A DNA stretch of 64,000 nucleotides from a virus. The position numbers and the translations under genes were made by a program. The notes beneath the pieces were generated by a model. The model was given only the letters and a program-made list of their open reading frames with translations, was not told the DNA's origin and searched no databases. Positions 1 through 10,255 of the stretch are shown here, piece by piece. Location: positions 23,982-87,981 of the IMG/VR virus record IMGVR_UViG_3300020185_004330; one strand, written 5' to 3'. Positions within the stretch are counted from its first letter, which is position 1; every line of letters starts with the position of its first letter.

Positions 1-547
1 CGGTTGTAGTCCCCGCAACCACAAACTCTCTTTTTGTTATATTGTATCCCAATATATTTTGTGAAGAGTCAAAAATTGGATTAACAGTCCTGTTAGTTAC
101 GCCAGCCTCAGAAAAGTCATTAGAAAAATCTATCTGATTAGCAGTTTCAAAAAACTGACCAACGCCTTCAAGCCTAACCCCAGGTCGAAAAATTGGAAGA
201 TATTGAGAATCTGGCCCAGTAGATATTGCTGGAACTCTTACTGTAATGTCAACTAAAGTAGAACTACCCCTCACGCCGGGCACTTTGTAACCTAATGTTT
301 TTGCTATTCTATAAGCTGAAGAACTTTCAGATACTCCATCTAAAAACAGTTCATTAAATCTTTTGTCAGTATAGTATGATAACAAATCTGAAACATAAGC
401 CAATAAATCAACTAACGCCATTCCAGCACTAGAAACATTAAAGTCTTGCCATTGTTTTGGGAAATATATTTTTAAAACCTTTTCAATATCTAACCTTATT
501 GTAGAAAAGTCTCTTTTAAGATAATCTTGTTTTTTTATTTCTGGCAT
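1..547 (-). CDS. Baseplate wedge protein, T4 gp6-like (N-terminal part)
   Basis: Minus-strand reading frame open from the ATG at 547 to the window edge; the C-terminal part lies outside. It begins MPEIKKQDYLKRDFSTIRLD. Residues 40-85 read ...AGMALVDLLAYVSDLLSYYTD, then NELFLDG and later AKTLGYKVPG, the conserved N-terminal signature of T4 gp6/baseplate J-like wedge proteins. In the T4 family gp6 dimers form the inner ring that joins baseplate wedges. The gp25-like gene lies directly upstream (18-nt gap), the order expected of a T4-type baseplate operon. The family call rests on motif recognition. Confidence 0.85.
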   Translation of the reverse strand, partial: MPEIKKQDYLKRDFSTIRLDIEKVLKIYFPKQWQDFNVSSAGMALVDLLAYVSDLLSYYTDKRFNELFLDGVSESSSAYRIAKTLGYKVPGVRGSSTLVDITVRVPAISTGPDSQYLPIFRPGVRLEGVGQFFETANQIDFSNDFSEAGVTNRTVNPIFDSSQNILGYNITKREFVVAGTTT

Positions 548-565
548 AATTTGTTATTTTGATTT

Positions 566-952
566 TTATACAGATTCTCTGGCTATATTTAATGTTACTG
601 AATCAGTTTTAAATGATTTGTCTATTCTAAACGTAATATCTATAGAAAGGAAGTTGTTTTCTTCTTCTTCAAAAAACTGTATGGCAGTTATAGATATTTG
701 TGGTATAAATTCTGATACTTTTTTTTCTATGTCTTTTTTTAGTTCAGATTTTATAAAACCATCCAAAGGTTCCATTATGTAATCATATATCGGAGAGTAA
801 AGAGAGCTTCTCATAGGCCTTTGACCTCTTCTAGTTGTTAATAGAGATATTAAATCAGCCTTTAAAGCATTTGCTGTGGTTTTAGTCGTTTCAAAAACGC
901 CACCTGTAACTGTTTCTTTAAAGGGAAAATCGATATTTATACCGTTAGCCAT
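566..952 (-). CDS. Baseplate wedge protein, T4 gp25-like
   Basis: 128 aa from the ATG at 952; a longer 139-aa reading exists but starts with a hydrophobic/basic leader unlike the family. Visible features: N-terminal IDFPF, ALKADLISLLTTRRGQRPM (the 'LL.T..G.R.M' signature of gp25/lysozyme-like wedge proteins), then YSPIYDYIMEPLDGF, and a C-terminal strand pair ending in SVTLNIARESV. gp25 is a small wedge subunit at the sheath-baseplate junction. Gene order 25-6 agrees with a T4-like baseplate cluster. TATTTAT (minus strand of 969-975) lies 16 nt upstream of the start. Confidence 0.88.
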   Translation of the reverse strand: MANGINIDFPFKETVTGGVFETTKTTANALKADLISLLTTRRGQRPMRSSLYSPIYDYIMEPLDGFIKSELKKDIEKKVSEFIPQISITAIQFFEEEENNFLSIDITFRIDKSFKTDSVTLNIARESV

Positions 953-1075
953 TATTATTCTTTTTTTTATAAATAGTAAATGCAAAAAAAATAAAGACTT
1001 TTTTCGGGCACTATTTACATATATACAATAAATATTATATAATATATATTATTTCAAATAAAAATAAACTATAAA

Positions 1076-2482
1076 ATGGGAAGACTTAGAATTTATCCTA
1101 AAAAAAACAACACAATAGCTTCTGGCTATTTTGAAAACTTTAATTCAGCACTGAATCCTGGTACCATATTATGGTATGGAGGAACTGGCACTAGGTCAAG
1201 TGTATCTAAATTTTTAATGGAATTTGATTTGGAAGACTTGAAAAACAAGCTGGCATCTAAAGAAATTAATTCAGATTATATATCATCTTATAGGCTTAAA
1301 ATGACAAATGTAATACCTGACGGAGAACTTTTAGATAGTGAATTTGAGTTTGCAAAACTAAGAAAGAAAGTGGCCTCATCTTTTGATTTGATTGTTTTCC
1401 CGATAAATAAAAGCTGGGATGCTGGTAGAGGTTATGATTTAATGGGTTCTGAATATATAAAAATTAGCGAAGGAGACACTAATTTAACAGGGTACTCTAA
1501 CTGGAATAGTGCAACTAGTGTAGACTTTTGGGATGAGCCTGGCATATTCACTAATCCAACTGCTTCAACTGCACAAAATTTTAGTCAACATTTTGATGTT
1601 GGAGATGAAAATTTAGATGTAGATATAACCCCTTTGGTGAACGACTGGTTAAGTGGAGGCTCTCAAAATAATGGTTTAGCAGTATCTTACGCTAGAGAGT
1701 ATGAGTTAAATTCTGGAGACACTAGATACTTGTCTAGATTCTATACAAATAATACAAATACAGCGTTTAAACCATATTTGGAGGTAGTTTATGATGAGCA
1801 AATAATAAGAGAAGATAGGTTAAGAGTTGCTAATAATAGAGCTTCTAGGTTATTTCTTAATTTATTTAGCGGAAACACTGCTGCTAATTACTTTTCAGCA
1901 GGAACAGTATCTATCAAAACAACTTCAAATCAAGATGTAATTACTGGCCTTGTTCCTAAGCAGTTAACTAAAGGCGTTTATTACGTAGACATATTAATGA
2001 CAGGGGCAACTAAAAATCAAATATATAAAGATGTTTGGAGCGACATAACATTTGAACCAGGTGTTGACAAACAAACTTTTGAACAAAAATTTCAAATTCT
2101 AGGAAACTATTACAATAATTATCCTAAGGAAATAAATCAATATGTTGTTGATTTATATGGAATATCTAATAACGAAATTTTAAAAAAGGGAGAATTAATA
2201 AGAGTTTACGCAGAAACTAGAGTTGAATATAGCACAAAGTCTCCCAATGAATATTATGGGTTAGAGTACAGAATGATTCAAAATGAAATAACAGAAACTA
2301 TTCCTTGGTCTTCCTTTAATACAATAGTTATAGATGGGTGCGCTAAAGAGTTTATGGACTTAGACACTTCTTGGTTACTATCCAACCAAAACTACACAAT
2401 AGAACTAAGAGTGAATGAGCTTGGAACAAAAAGAGTTTTAGACGAAAAAATTTATTTTAGAATTTTTGATGAAAGAGATTAA
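1076..2482 (+). CDS. Virion structural protein with DNRLRE-like beta-sandwich
   Basis: 468 aa. The N-terminal ~240 residues look like a DNRLRE-type domain: a conserved opening (YPKKNNTIASGYFENF), SSVSKFLMEFDL, then an INKSWDAGRGYD strand and DVDITPLVNDWLSGGSQNNG, the 'V..W..G...N.G' pattern of these beta-sandwiches, ending in KPYLEVVY. The C-terminal half is beta-rich and unassigned. It is divergent from the wedge genes and starts the plus-strand structural run. The function is probably part of the tail, baseplate periphery or fibre. Assigned from fold-like motifs and context only. Confidence 0.55.
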   Translation: MGRLRIYPKKNNTIASGYFENFNSALNPGTILWYGGTGTRSSVSKFLMEFDLEDLKNKLASKEINSDYISSYRLKMTNVIPDGELLDSEFEFAKLRKKVASSFDLIVFPINKSWDAGRGYDLMGSEYIKISEGDTNLTGYSNWNSATSVDFWDEPGIFTNPTASTAQNFSQHFDVGDENLDVDITPLVNDWLSGGSQNNGLAVSYAREYELNSGDTRYLSRFYTNNTNTAFKPYLEVVYDEQIIREDRLRVANNRASRLFLNLFSGNTAANYFSAGTVSIKTTSNQDVITGLVPKQLTKGVYYVDILMTGATKNQIYKDVWSDITFEPGVDKQTFEQKFQILGNYYNNYPKEINQYVVDLYGISNNEILKKGELIRVYAETRVEYSTKSPNEYYGLEYRMIQNEITETIPWSSFNTIVIDGCAKEFMDLDTSWLLSNQNYTIELRVNELGTKRVLDEKIYFRIFDERD

Positions 2483-2535
2483 GATTTATTTACTTTTTTA
2501 AAAAAAACACTAAAATAATAACATATCTAATTTCT

Positions 2536-5526
2536 ATGACGGATACTATTAAAAAAATAACAGCGAATAGAGACGTGAGCGTATGGACTTACTTCTCAAC
2601 TGTCGATGCCAGTACTAGAGAAATTATAGACAAAACAGGTATTTTTTCCTCCTCTGGGCAGGGTGCAATTTGGGATGCTTTACAAAAAAAAGGTAAAGTC
2701 GCATATGCTATAAAGGGAAGTTCAAACAAAGCTGTAGAAATTATAGAATTAGTTGATGGCTCTTTTTGCAGAAGGATAGCTTTAACTAATGAATATAAGT
2801 TTTTATCAGAAGAAGAATCTAAAAAAGTTGTTAAGGGCAAGAAGTTAATAGCTGAACAACGAGTGAACAAACCTATTAGAAATCAAATTTTAGAAAATTT
2901 TGTTCTTCAAGGAAGTAGCTACTCAGGAGATTCTGCTTATTCCAACGTTTTTTATCAGCCTAAAAAAAAAGTAGATTACTATGCTAATGTAACAATAGAA
3001 AGAACTGTGGACACTTTAGATACTTTAAGTATCAAAAATAATCCACTATCTGAAATGCCTGCACAAGAATCTGAAACAGGAGTTGTGTGCGGAACTTTAA
3101 TGGCTAGACAAAAAGTGTTGGATGAAAATGGAGAAAGAGTTTTAATACCTCTATCAAATGTTCCTATTGTTATTTTTAATCCTTCAGAACAGTTTCCTTC
3201 TTATGCTTCCCAAGATACTAGTGGAGATAGGATTACATTGAATTTACTCCAAAATTCAGACCCATCAGAATATGCCGATACACCATCTTATGTTCTTGAT
3301 GCTGGTGTAGATGTGGCCAGAAAAAGACTTGGCAAAAACACTGTTGGAGAAGAGTATGATGGAATAAAGCCTTTATTAAAGTCTGTAGAAACTTTATTTG
3401 TGCCTGAACAATATAAATATTCAACAGTAACCAATGATAAAGGTGAATTTGTAATACAGGATGTTCCGATTGGGAATCAAGTTCTTTTATTTGAAGTTGA
3501 CTTATTGAAACAAGGGATGACGAAGGGCGAGGTTGCTCTAAACTTCTTTCCCTATTCAGATGAAGAATCTCCCAATGTAGACAGTGTACCTCACTTTTAT
3601 TACAGACAAATACCAGTCGGAGTAGTCTCATCTTGGGGAAATTTTCAAACTGGTTACACTGAAGTGAATATTACTGCCAACTTAGACATGAGAAAGTGGA
3701 ACACTTTCTATGTTCCCCCTATATCTATAGCAGAAACAAATATGGATGATTTAATTTCTGCTGGTAATTTTTCACCATTAACTATTTTAGCTAGAGACAT
3801 GACTAAAGAAGGTTATCCTCTAACTACAGACATAGTTGAAATAACAGATGTTTTTTCTAGAGTTGAAACTCAAAGATTAGAATGGTTTAATGAGTTAAGA
3901 TTTTCAAAGCCAAAAATTAACTTTACTAAAAATCAGTATCAAATATTCAAATTACCAGCAAACTTATATGACCCAAATGGTTTTGCATCAAAAGACAGTG
4001 GCAGAAAATCTATTAGTAGCTCAAAAGGAGTGTGGCTTTCTTGTTATCAGATGAAAATGTTTTATGACTCACTGCCAATAGTGTTTAGAGCAACTGGGTT
4101 TATTAGAGATGGTCTTAATACTGGCTCCAAAAAAGCTAATCACTTTGACTTAAATAGAGGCCCTGATTTCATGCCTGAATCTGCAACTGGAGAGCCTCCA
4201 AATTCTTCATTAAACAAATTTCCATATGAAAGACCGTGGACAATAAATTACCCAGCTCCATATAGCATACCATCAGAGCCAACAAAGTTGAATGAGGGAA
4301 AAAATTTTTCCATTCAAGTAGAACCTAGATACTTAGATGGAGATAAGGCAGGGCTTTACTGGGGGCAAGACGGTTCTACTGGATACGGATTAATGAACCC
4401 TCTAGAAGGGGGTGATGCAATCTATAATAAATTTGCACAAACAGTGACAAAGGGAGGTATATACAGGTACGAACATAAGGTTCAGTGGCATCAAGAGTAT
4501 TCAAATGGTTTCAGGCAGTCCAGACATGGAGATTTGTTTCCAAATAAAAATTTTACTGTAGAAAACGGCGAACAATATCAAAGGTTAGAATGTGGTTTTG
4601 GCTACTTTATGAGACCTGAGGGATGGGGTAGAATTACTCATTATAGTTGGGGTGATATAATGTTAACTTCAGACATTAAACCCTCGCCTACATTGCCACA
4701 ATATATATATCCGACTAGCTACTCAGCCTCCATGTTTAGGCAAGGTGAAAATTTAACAATAAGAATGGACACAACAGCAAGGCCATCTTGGATAAGAAAT
4801 GGAACTATTGATTTTTACAGAATAATAGATGACACACCCCAAGAGCTATCTCCAAGACTTCCTCCTCTCCAAAAAAGGTACGCACAGTTTAAGATAGGAG
4901 ATTTATTGAGAAACAACAAAAAAACATCTAGCCAGGAACTGAAGTTAAAATTTGGTGGAGAAAAAGATGAGGTCACAACCTCAGCCAGCTCTCAACTTGA
5001 AATTAGAAATGACGGACCAATAGTATCTAATGTAACCGTCAACGGAAACAAGCAAGCCATAACCCCAGGAGAAAAGGTAACATTTACAATCACAGCATCT
5101 AGCACTGTTATATTTGATTCTAATACTGACTTTGATTTTTTAGAAAACACTTATAAAGCCTGCAGATATTCTTGTTGGTTTAAAAATAGTGAAATAACAG
5201 GAGCAGGAGAAATTATTTATTTTCAAAGCTTTTCTTCTGATGCAGACATTTCAAGCTCAATACCAACAAAATATCTTATATCTAAAATAATTGATTGTGA
5301 TGGAAATGTAAGATTAAAAACAAAAGAAGATGATGATGGAAATGAAGAAATTTACGTTGACAAGTGTAAAAGCAACTTTACAAAAGATGGAAACTATGAA
5401 CTTAATGGTTTAATTTTTGAAAAAACTAGGACAGATAGAGTTGAATTAAGATTTGAAAATGAGGAAGTAGAGATTCACTGTAGTGATGGAGGTTTTGGAA
5501 TAAGAAAAGATAGTCCTGTTAGTTAA
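2536..5526 (+). CDS. Large virion structural protein with carboxypeptidase-regulatory-like module
   Basis: 996 aa. N-terminal segment without recognised motifs; residues ~180-340 include GVVCGTLMARQKV...VPIVIFN and later TVTNDKGEFVIQDVPIGN, a carboxypeptidase-regulatory-like (CNA-B/prealbumin-type) beta-sandwich repeat. The middle is rich in Tyr/Trp/Gly (YGLMNPLEGGDAIYN, GFGYFMRPEGWGRITHYSW), suggesting a compact structural or receptor-contact region. Near the C-terminus, NDGPIVSNVTVNGNKQ starts an Ig-like strand set. It lies 53 nt after the preceding gene and 9 nt before the next, so the run is probably an operon. Baseplate or tail-fibre role inferred from size and context. Confidence 0.5.
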   Translation: MTDTIKKITANRDVSVWTYFSTVDASTREIIDKTGIFSSSGQGAIWDALQKKGKVAYAIKGSSNKAVEIIELVDGSFCRRIALTNEYKFLSEEESKKVVKGKKLIAEQRVNKPIRNQILENFVLQGSSYSGDSAYSNVFYQPKKKVDYYANVTIERTVDTLDTLSIKNNPLSEMPAQESETGVVCGTLMARQKVLDENGERVLIPLSNVPIVIFNPSEQFPSYASQDTSGDRITLNLLQNSDPSEYADTPSYVLDAGVDVARKRLGKNTVGEEYDGIKPLLKSVETLFVPEQYKYSTVTNDKGEFVIQDVPIGNQVLLFEVDLLKQGMTKGEVALNFFPYSDEESPNVDSVPHFYYRQIPVGVVSSWGNFQTGYTEVNITANLDMRKWNTFYVPPISIAETNMDDLISAGNFSPLTILARDMTKEGYPLTTDIVEITDVFSRVETQRLEWFNELRFSKPKINFTKNQYQIFKLPANLYDPNGFASKDSGRKSISSSKGVWLSCYQMKMFYDSLPIVFRATGFIRDGLNTGSKKANHFDLNRGPDFMPESATGEPPNSSLNKFPYERPWTINYPAPYSIPSEPTKLNEGKNFSIQVEPRYLDGDKAGLYWGQDGSTGYGLMNPLEGGDAIYNKFAQTVTKGGIYRYEHKVQWHQEYSNGFRQSRHGDLFPNKNFTVENGEQYQRLECGFGYFMRPEGWGRITHYSWGDIMLTSDIKPSPTLPQYIYPTSYSASMFRQGENLTIRMDTTARPSWIRNGTIDFYRIIDDTPQELSPRLPPLQKRYAQFKIGDLLRNNKKTSSQELKLKFGGEKDEVTTSASSQLEIRNDGPIVSNVTVNGNKQAITPGEKVTFTITASSTVIFDSNTDFDFLENTYKACRYSCWFKNSEITGAGEIIYFQSFSSDADISSSIPTKYLISKIIDCDGNVRLKTKEDDDGNEEIYVDKCKSNFTKDGNYELNGLIFEKTRTDRVELRFENEEVEIHCSDGGFGIRKDSPVS

Positions 5527-5535
5527 ATAATTTAT

Positions 5536-8001
5536 ATGAAAGATAAGATAAAAATATTATTAGGAAAAAAAGACATCTATCCTTATCGGAACAAAGATTC
5601 ATATATAAATTTAGAATTGTATAAATCTGCTGATGAAATACAAACCGAAATAGTTAATAACAACTTTAATCTAAAAGAACAGTTTAATAAAGAGAGAAGA
5701 GAGTCTATTAAGTTTTGTATATACGGAACGCTAGATTCTATATATTCAGATTTAGACGGTGTAAATTTAAATTTAAAAACAAATCACGAAGACTTGTTAT
5801 ATTTGCCTAGAATAGAGTCTGGGGCTAAAGCAGCTGTTGAAAGTGTTGTAAAAACAAAAAACTTATCTAAAGAAGGTTTTTTAAGTAAAAATATATTTAA
5901 AAAAAATAAGTCATGTTTTTATTTCCTTTTTGAGCTTGCTCCTGGTATCAAAAATTATGGAGAAACAAAATCTTTACAAATAAATATTAACGATAAAAAC
6001 AAAAAAGTATATGCAATTTTTGATATTCCTTTTTTGTTCTTTGATTCAGATGGAGAGTTAATTGATTTTGGAACCGATATTATAGATATAGATTTAAACG
6101 GAAATGAACAGGTGATTGAGAACGATTATCCGTTTTTGTATGGAACTCATTGGATTAAAAATGAACTTAACATACCAAGACCATTGTTTTTATCATTCAA
6201 AAGAACGCAAGAAGATAATGCTAACAATTTGTCAATTAAAGAGTCTGGGGGTGTTGTTACTTTTGTGGTAGCATTAGACTTTCCAAGTAACTATGGAATA
6301 GAAGAGGCAGAGGTTTTTATCAAAGAAACGGATGCGGTTGACAATCCAAATAAGGATTTTATTTTCGAACCTCAGAAGTTGTCATGGAAAAAGGGTGAAC
6401 AATACAAGACTATCACAATAGAATTAATTGACGATTTGTTTACTGAAGATGATGAGTTATTGATTTTTGGATTTAGAGATGTGAACTATGCTGAACAATC
6501 AGAAAAAAACACTTTTGAGTTGTTTATAGAAAATGATGATTTACCCTCAACTATTAACTTTGAAAGCACAACGGCAGAAATTGTTTCAAATCAAAATAGT
6601 TTCATAACATATCTGACAGCAAGCAAGTCTATAAAGGTTCCAAATCAGACTATTGACCTGGTTTTAGACACTGAAAATAGTGATATTGTCATAGGTGAAG
6701 ATATAGAAAATACAGGAACAAAAAAGAACCCAGAATACAGAAAAACTATAGACTTAAAACAAGGTTTAGACATTTTTGAAGTAGAAATAAATATAAAAGA
6801 CAACTTTAAATATGACTTTGAAAAAGTTGCAATTTTTAAACTAGAAAACCCCACTCAAAATGCTGTTGCCTCAAGAGGTGAAAACCAGTTTGAACTGACA
6901 ATAAAAGATAGTATGGCTACTAGATATACAAAATACAAAATTGACAGTAACAAAGATAAGGGTCAAGGTATTTTTAGATTAAAAAGACCCACCCCTACTC
7001 TTGTAACAACGCCGATAAGTTTCATAAATACAAATCAAGGGTCTCCGTCAAATCTTGTAACTCATGTAGTAACAAATGATTTTAGATATAGAATTAACGT
7101 AATTAATGATGGAGAAAGAATTATTTACAAAGATAGAATGTATCATAGTGGAGAAACTGTTGCCTCCATATCTTCAAGAGATGGTTATGATAGCTTTAGT
7201 ATAAAACTGCCTTCTAATTATCAGATAAATGAGCAAGAAATGTATTTTGAAAAATCAAAATATAGATTTGTTATATCGGATATACAAAAATCTTCACCCT
7301 CAGCCAGTTCAATGGACCCATATAATAACTATTCAAATGTTAAAATAAAGCCTCAAGAACTTGATTCTTCTATTGAAAAAAGTGGAAAAACTTATTACCT
7401 AACTTCGGAACTGTCAGGAGTAAGAACTAGAATGAACATTGTTGAAGACGAGGGTCAATTAATATTCGAAGTATATAATCTTATCATAACTCTTAATATA
7501 AAAACAGATGATACTAAAGAAATTATAAAACAAAAATTAAGAGATAGTGGTAAGTTTTACTCTTCAAGTGGCGGTGGATTCTTTGGTGGTGGCAGCGAAC
7601 CTTCATTTGATGAGGAAAAAATAGCTTATATAACAAACAAAATAATTAAGTTCATGGAAGATAATCCAAGTTTAGAGCCTCCTCAACCATATGTTTCAAC
7701 AAACTCCGTTCAAGAAAAGTTAATTAAATGTAAAATAAATGGAACTTTAATTTTAAGCAAATCATTAACCAAGGTGGAAGAGTTGCAAAACGCCGCCAAC
7801 AACCTATCGGGTACGTCAAGCAATAATATTTTTACAAATGTGATAAACGGATTTTTAGGTCAAAACAACCAACCTGCACCTGCTACCAAAGTTAGTAACG
7901 TAAAATTTGAAGAAAACCCTGTTGTATATACAGTCCTTTATGAAGGAGAAGAGAATGACGAACTTAATGTTATACTGATGCCTGTTGAGCCAATTCGATA
8001 A
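5536..8001 (+). CDS. Virion structural protein with Calx-beta-like domains
   Basis: 821 aa. Residues ~235-335 match the Calx-beta pattern: VTFVVALDFP, NKDFIFEPQKLSWKKGEQ, then TITIELIDDLFTEDDELLIF and FELFIENDDLP. A second, weaker copy follows (~340-460, ENPTQNAVASRGENQF). A Ser/Gly run (FYSSSGGGFFGGGS) acts as a linker near residue 680. Calx-beta modules are beta-sandwich, often Ca-binding, extracellular domains common in phage fibres. The start overlaps a short AT-rich leader 9 nt after the previous stop. Tail/baseplate appendage role inferred. Confidence 0.5.
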   Translation: MKDKIKILLGKKDIYPYRNKDSYINLELYKSADEIQTEIVNNNFNLKEQFNKERRESIKFCIYGTLDSIYSDLDGVNLNLKTNHEDLLYLPRIESGAKAAVESVVKTKNLSKEGFLSKNIFKKNKSCFYFLFELAPGIKNYGETKSLQININDKNKKVYAIFDIPFLFFDSDGELIDFGTDIIDIDLNGNEQVIENDYPFLYGTHWIKNELNIPRPLFLSFKRTQEDNANNLSIKESGGVVTFVVALDFPSNYGIEEAEVFIKETDAVDNPNKDFIFEPQKLSWKKGEQYKTITIELIDDLFTEDDELLIFGFRDVNYAEQSEKNTFELFIENDDLPSTINFESTTAEIVSNQNSFITYLTASKSIKVPNQTIDLVLDTENSDIVIGEDIENTGTKKNPEYRKTIDLKQGLDIFEVEINIKDNFKYDFEKVAIFKLENPTQNAVASRGENQFELTIKDSMATRYTKYKIDSNKDKGQGIFRLKRPTPTLVTTPISFINTNQGSPSNLVTHVVTNDFRYRINVINDGERIIYKDRMYHSGETVASISSRDGYDSFSIKLPSNYQINEQEMYFEKSKYRFVISDIQKSSPSASSMDPYNNYSNVKIKPQELDSSIEKSGKTYYLTSELSGVRTRMNIVEDEGQLIFEVYNLIITLNIKTDDTKEIIKQKLRDSGKFYSSSGGGFFGGGSEPSFDEEKIAYITNKIIKFMEDNPSLEPPQPYVSTNSVQEKLIKCKINGTLILSKSLTKVEELQNAANNLSGTSSNNIFTNVINGFLGQNNQPAPATKVSNVKFEENPVVYTVLYEGEENDELNVILMPVEPIR

Positions 8002-8029
8002 TTATTAGTTCATTATATTTATATTATAT

Positions 8030-8350
8030 ATGGAAGAAGTTTTTAGATACAAAGTTAGATTAAACGTAAACCCAGGGGGTGGAATAAAAACTAGTACAGG
8101 TCTAGTGGCAAACTCTTATGATAAAGATTTTTTTATTACTTTGCCAATATATAAAACTGAAGATTTAGAAGGTTATGTAGACGTTGAAAAAGACCCTTTA
8201 AAAACTGTAGTAAACAGACAATTAATAAACCCTTACTTTATAGAATTGGGTTTTTTTGAAAATATAAAATCTGTGCTTAGCGGAAACTCTGAAGCACGAT
8301 TTAATGTAGAAGAAAAGTCTGAAAAATATGGAATAGACATCAACAAATAA
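8030..8350 (+). CDS. Small hypothetical structural-operon protein
   Basis: 106 aa, not recognised. Begins MEEVFRYKVRLNVNPGGGIK and has no membrane segment. A TATTTAT element at 8016-8022 sits 7 nt before the ATG, one of a recurring set in this genome. The stop is separated from the next start by a single base, so co-translation with the downstream gene is likely. By context a minor tail or baseplate component. Confidence 0.5.
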   Translation: MEEVFRYKVRLNVNPGGGIKTSTGLVANSYDKDFFITLPIYKTEDLEGYVDVEKDPLKTVVNRQLINPYFIELGFFENIKSVLSGNSEARFNVEEKSEKYGIDINK

Positions 8351-8351
8351 A

Positions 8352-9275
8352 ATGGTAAAATATAAGTTAGTAATAAGGCCTGCAAACGTGTTAGAAAAAG
8401 CAGTTATAAAAAGCAATTTAAGTAATTTAAATGGATACCTAACGCATGACAATTCTTTGGTTGACAAAGATATTTTAGTTAACGAGGACAATGTAAACGA
8501 ATTTCTAAACAATCCTCAAAATGCTTCTATTGTTGATAGATTTAAAAAATACATAAAAGAGTATACTAATGAAATAGAGTTTAAAGACATATATTACAAA
8601 CCTAGAAAGGTTGCTCCTATTTTAAATGATTACTATAATGAAGAAGTTAGGTTTAACTCAGAAGCAAATCCTTTATTAATTGAAAATGCATTAAGTGGAA
8701 CTCAAGTAGTTAATTATACTAACAATAATTTTGATTTTTTAAGCAACGAAAGAATGGGTAATGAAAATAAATCAAAACTAATAGATGTATTATCTGCAAG
8801 CACAGAAATAACATCAATATCAGAAACATTTGAAGTAATAAAATCACCCAATTATTATAGAGACTTTTATATTGACGTTGGAATCAATATTAAAGAAGAT
8901 TCACTCTATGGAACTGATTACACTAAATATTTTAAAGATACAATAGAGGACGAAGTTTACTATGTCAATTCTTTTGTTGACCTAAATAAAAAAACAGACC
9001 CCTTTGAATACTGGACAAATGATAAGCCGATAAAAATTTGGAAATCTAAAGTTGTGTCAGATATAGAAAATGCAGGAGAAAAAAGAGTTAAAGATTTTGA
9101 AGATGTAGTGAGAAAATTAAGCAAAAGTGCGGAAGATGTTAAGGACAAAAGTAGTTTAAAATATCAAATAAAAAACAATAAAGTCAAACAGGCTAGAACC
9201 ATTTCAGAAAAGGTTAAATCTAAGTTTAAAAGAGAAAAAGAATTTATAGACAAGGTTAAAAAAAGAAAAAAATAA
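8352..9275 (+). CDS. Hypothetical structural-operon protein with basic C-terminal tail
   Basis: 307 aa, family not recognised. Residues 1-230 are mixed alpha/beta (DFLSNERMGNENKSK, YYRDFYIDVGINIKEDS). The last ~75 residues form a Lys/Arg/Glu-rich, probably coiled tail ending in KVKKRKK. It is tightly coupled to the preceding gene (1-nt gap). The context between large virion proteins suggests a structural or assembly role; no enzymatic motif seen. Confidence 0.5.
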   Translation: MVKYKLVIRPANVLEKAVIKSNLSNLNGYLTHDNSLVDKDILVNEDNVNEFLNNPQNASIVDRFKKYIKEYTNEIEFKDIYYKPRKVAPILNDYYNEEVRFNSEANPLLIENALSGTQVVNYTNNNFDFLSNERMGNENKSKLIDVLSASTEITSISETFEVIKSPNYYRDFYIDVGINIKEDSLYGTDYTKYFKDTIEDEVYYVNSFVDLNKKTDPFEYWTNDKPIKIWKSKVVSDIENAGEKRVKDFEDVVRKLSKSAEDVKDKSSLKYQIKNNKVKQARTISEKVKSKFKREKEFIDKVKKRKK

Positions 9276-9327
9276 ATCTTTAAAAATATTTTTAATTGAT
9301 TATATTTATAATAAATAATAATACAAC

Positions 9328-10206
9328 ATGAGCGTAGGTATATATGGTACAAAAAAATTAGCAGACGTCACATCAGAAGATGTTGATGTGTTATATGCAT
9401 TCAGTCCAAGCAGAGAAGAGTTGGGCGAAGTCACATTTAAACCATTATATAACGCTATTAACGAAAGTGATTTGCTTAAAATGATTGGAGCAGACGGAAT
9501 GTATAAGCTCAGATTGCCAGCAGATATATTTAACGAGATTGGATTTTATTCTATATTAATTAAGCCAAAAACTTTTCAAGTTACAATAAGAGACTGTTCC
9601 TATGTTGTTACAGAAGACGAGACTGGAGTCCAGTTGTCTAAAAAGGGAATAGTAATCCCTTCTGCACAATTCAGAAAAACCAACAGCTTATTAGGTTGGT
9701 CTGTTGAATATTTTGGTGCAGATGGTATTAAGGTTAGAAACCTAAATAGAATCATAACAAGTAGCGACCTAGTAAGTCCATCAGTAAACACAACAACTGT
9801 AAACAGGGGTGCCACAACCTATAATTTAGACAGTACAGGTAGTAATCTATTTTTAACACTTAGCCCAGATGAGGGAAGTATTGTCTCTGGAGGAGGTGCT
9901 GTCGGACTGGGAGATGCAGGGCAGAACATATTAATGTCTAACACATATTTTGACCCCGTATCTTTAGAGGTTGAGATGGTAGAACATGATGTTCAAACTC
10001 TTTCTTATGCATTATATGGAAATACCAGTAGAGATAATGAAAATGGTATATTAACATATTTTGATGAAAACAATAATATATATAGACAATACAACTTGTT
10101 TACTCAGAAAAAACAATTTTCTCAAGGAAGTGTAGATGTTAGACAAATAAGAACTAACGTCAATTTAAATCAAGATTTCGAATCAATTACTCAAGGCTTA
10201 GTATAG
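9328..10206 (+). CDS. Virion structural protein (conserved phage type)
   Basis: 292 aa, beginning MSVGIYGTKKLADVTSEDVD. It has regular beta-rich spacing, including FKPLYNAINESDLLKMIGAD and LPADIFNEIGFYSILIKPK. The middle is Ser/Thr/Asn-rich and the C-terminus reads FTQKKQFSQGSVDVRQIRTN. Such proteins accompany tail and baseplate genes in T4-like marine phages, but I cannot give it a T4 number. TATTTAT at 9303-9309 lies 18 nt before the ATG and could give it its own promoter. Confidence 0.5.
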   Translation: MSVGIYGTKKLADVTSEDVDVLYAFSPSREELGEVTFKPLYNAINESDLLKMIGADGMYKLRLPADIFNEIGFYSILIKPKTFQVTIRDCSYVVTEDETGVQLSKKGIVIPSAQFRKTNSLLGWSVEYFGADGIKVRNLNRIITSSDLVSPSVNTTTVNRGATTYNLDSTGSNLFLTLSPDEGSIVSGGGAVGLGDAGQNILMSNTYFDPVSLEVEMVEHDVQTLSYALYGNTSRDNENGILTYFDENNNIYRQYNLFTQKKQFSQGSVDVRQIRTNVNLNQDFESITQGLV

Positions 10207-10255
10207 TAATTTAGTTTTTTTTTATTTTTATAACATTATTATCATATTTATACAT

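Noticed and set aside
3233-3631. Minus-strand frame of 132 codons within the 996-aa gene
   Set aside because: Composition (Leu/His/Gln-rich) is a shadow of the sense coding strand, and it lies fully inside a well-supported gene.
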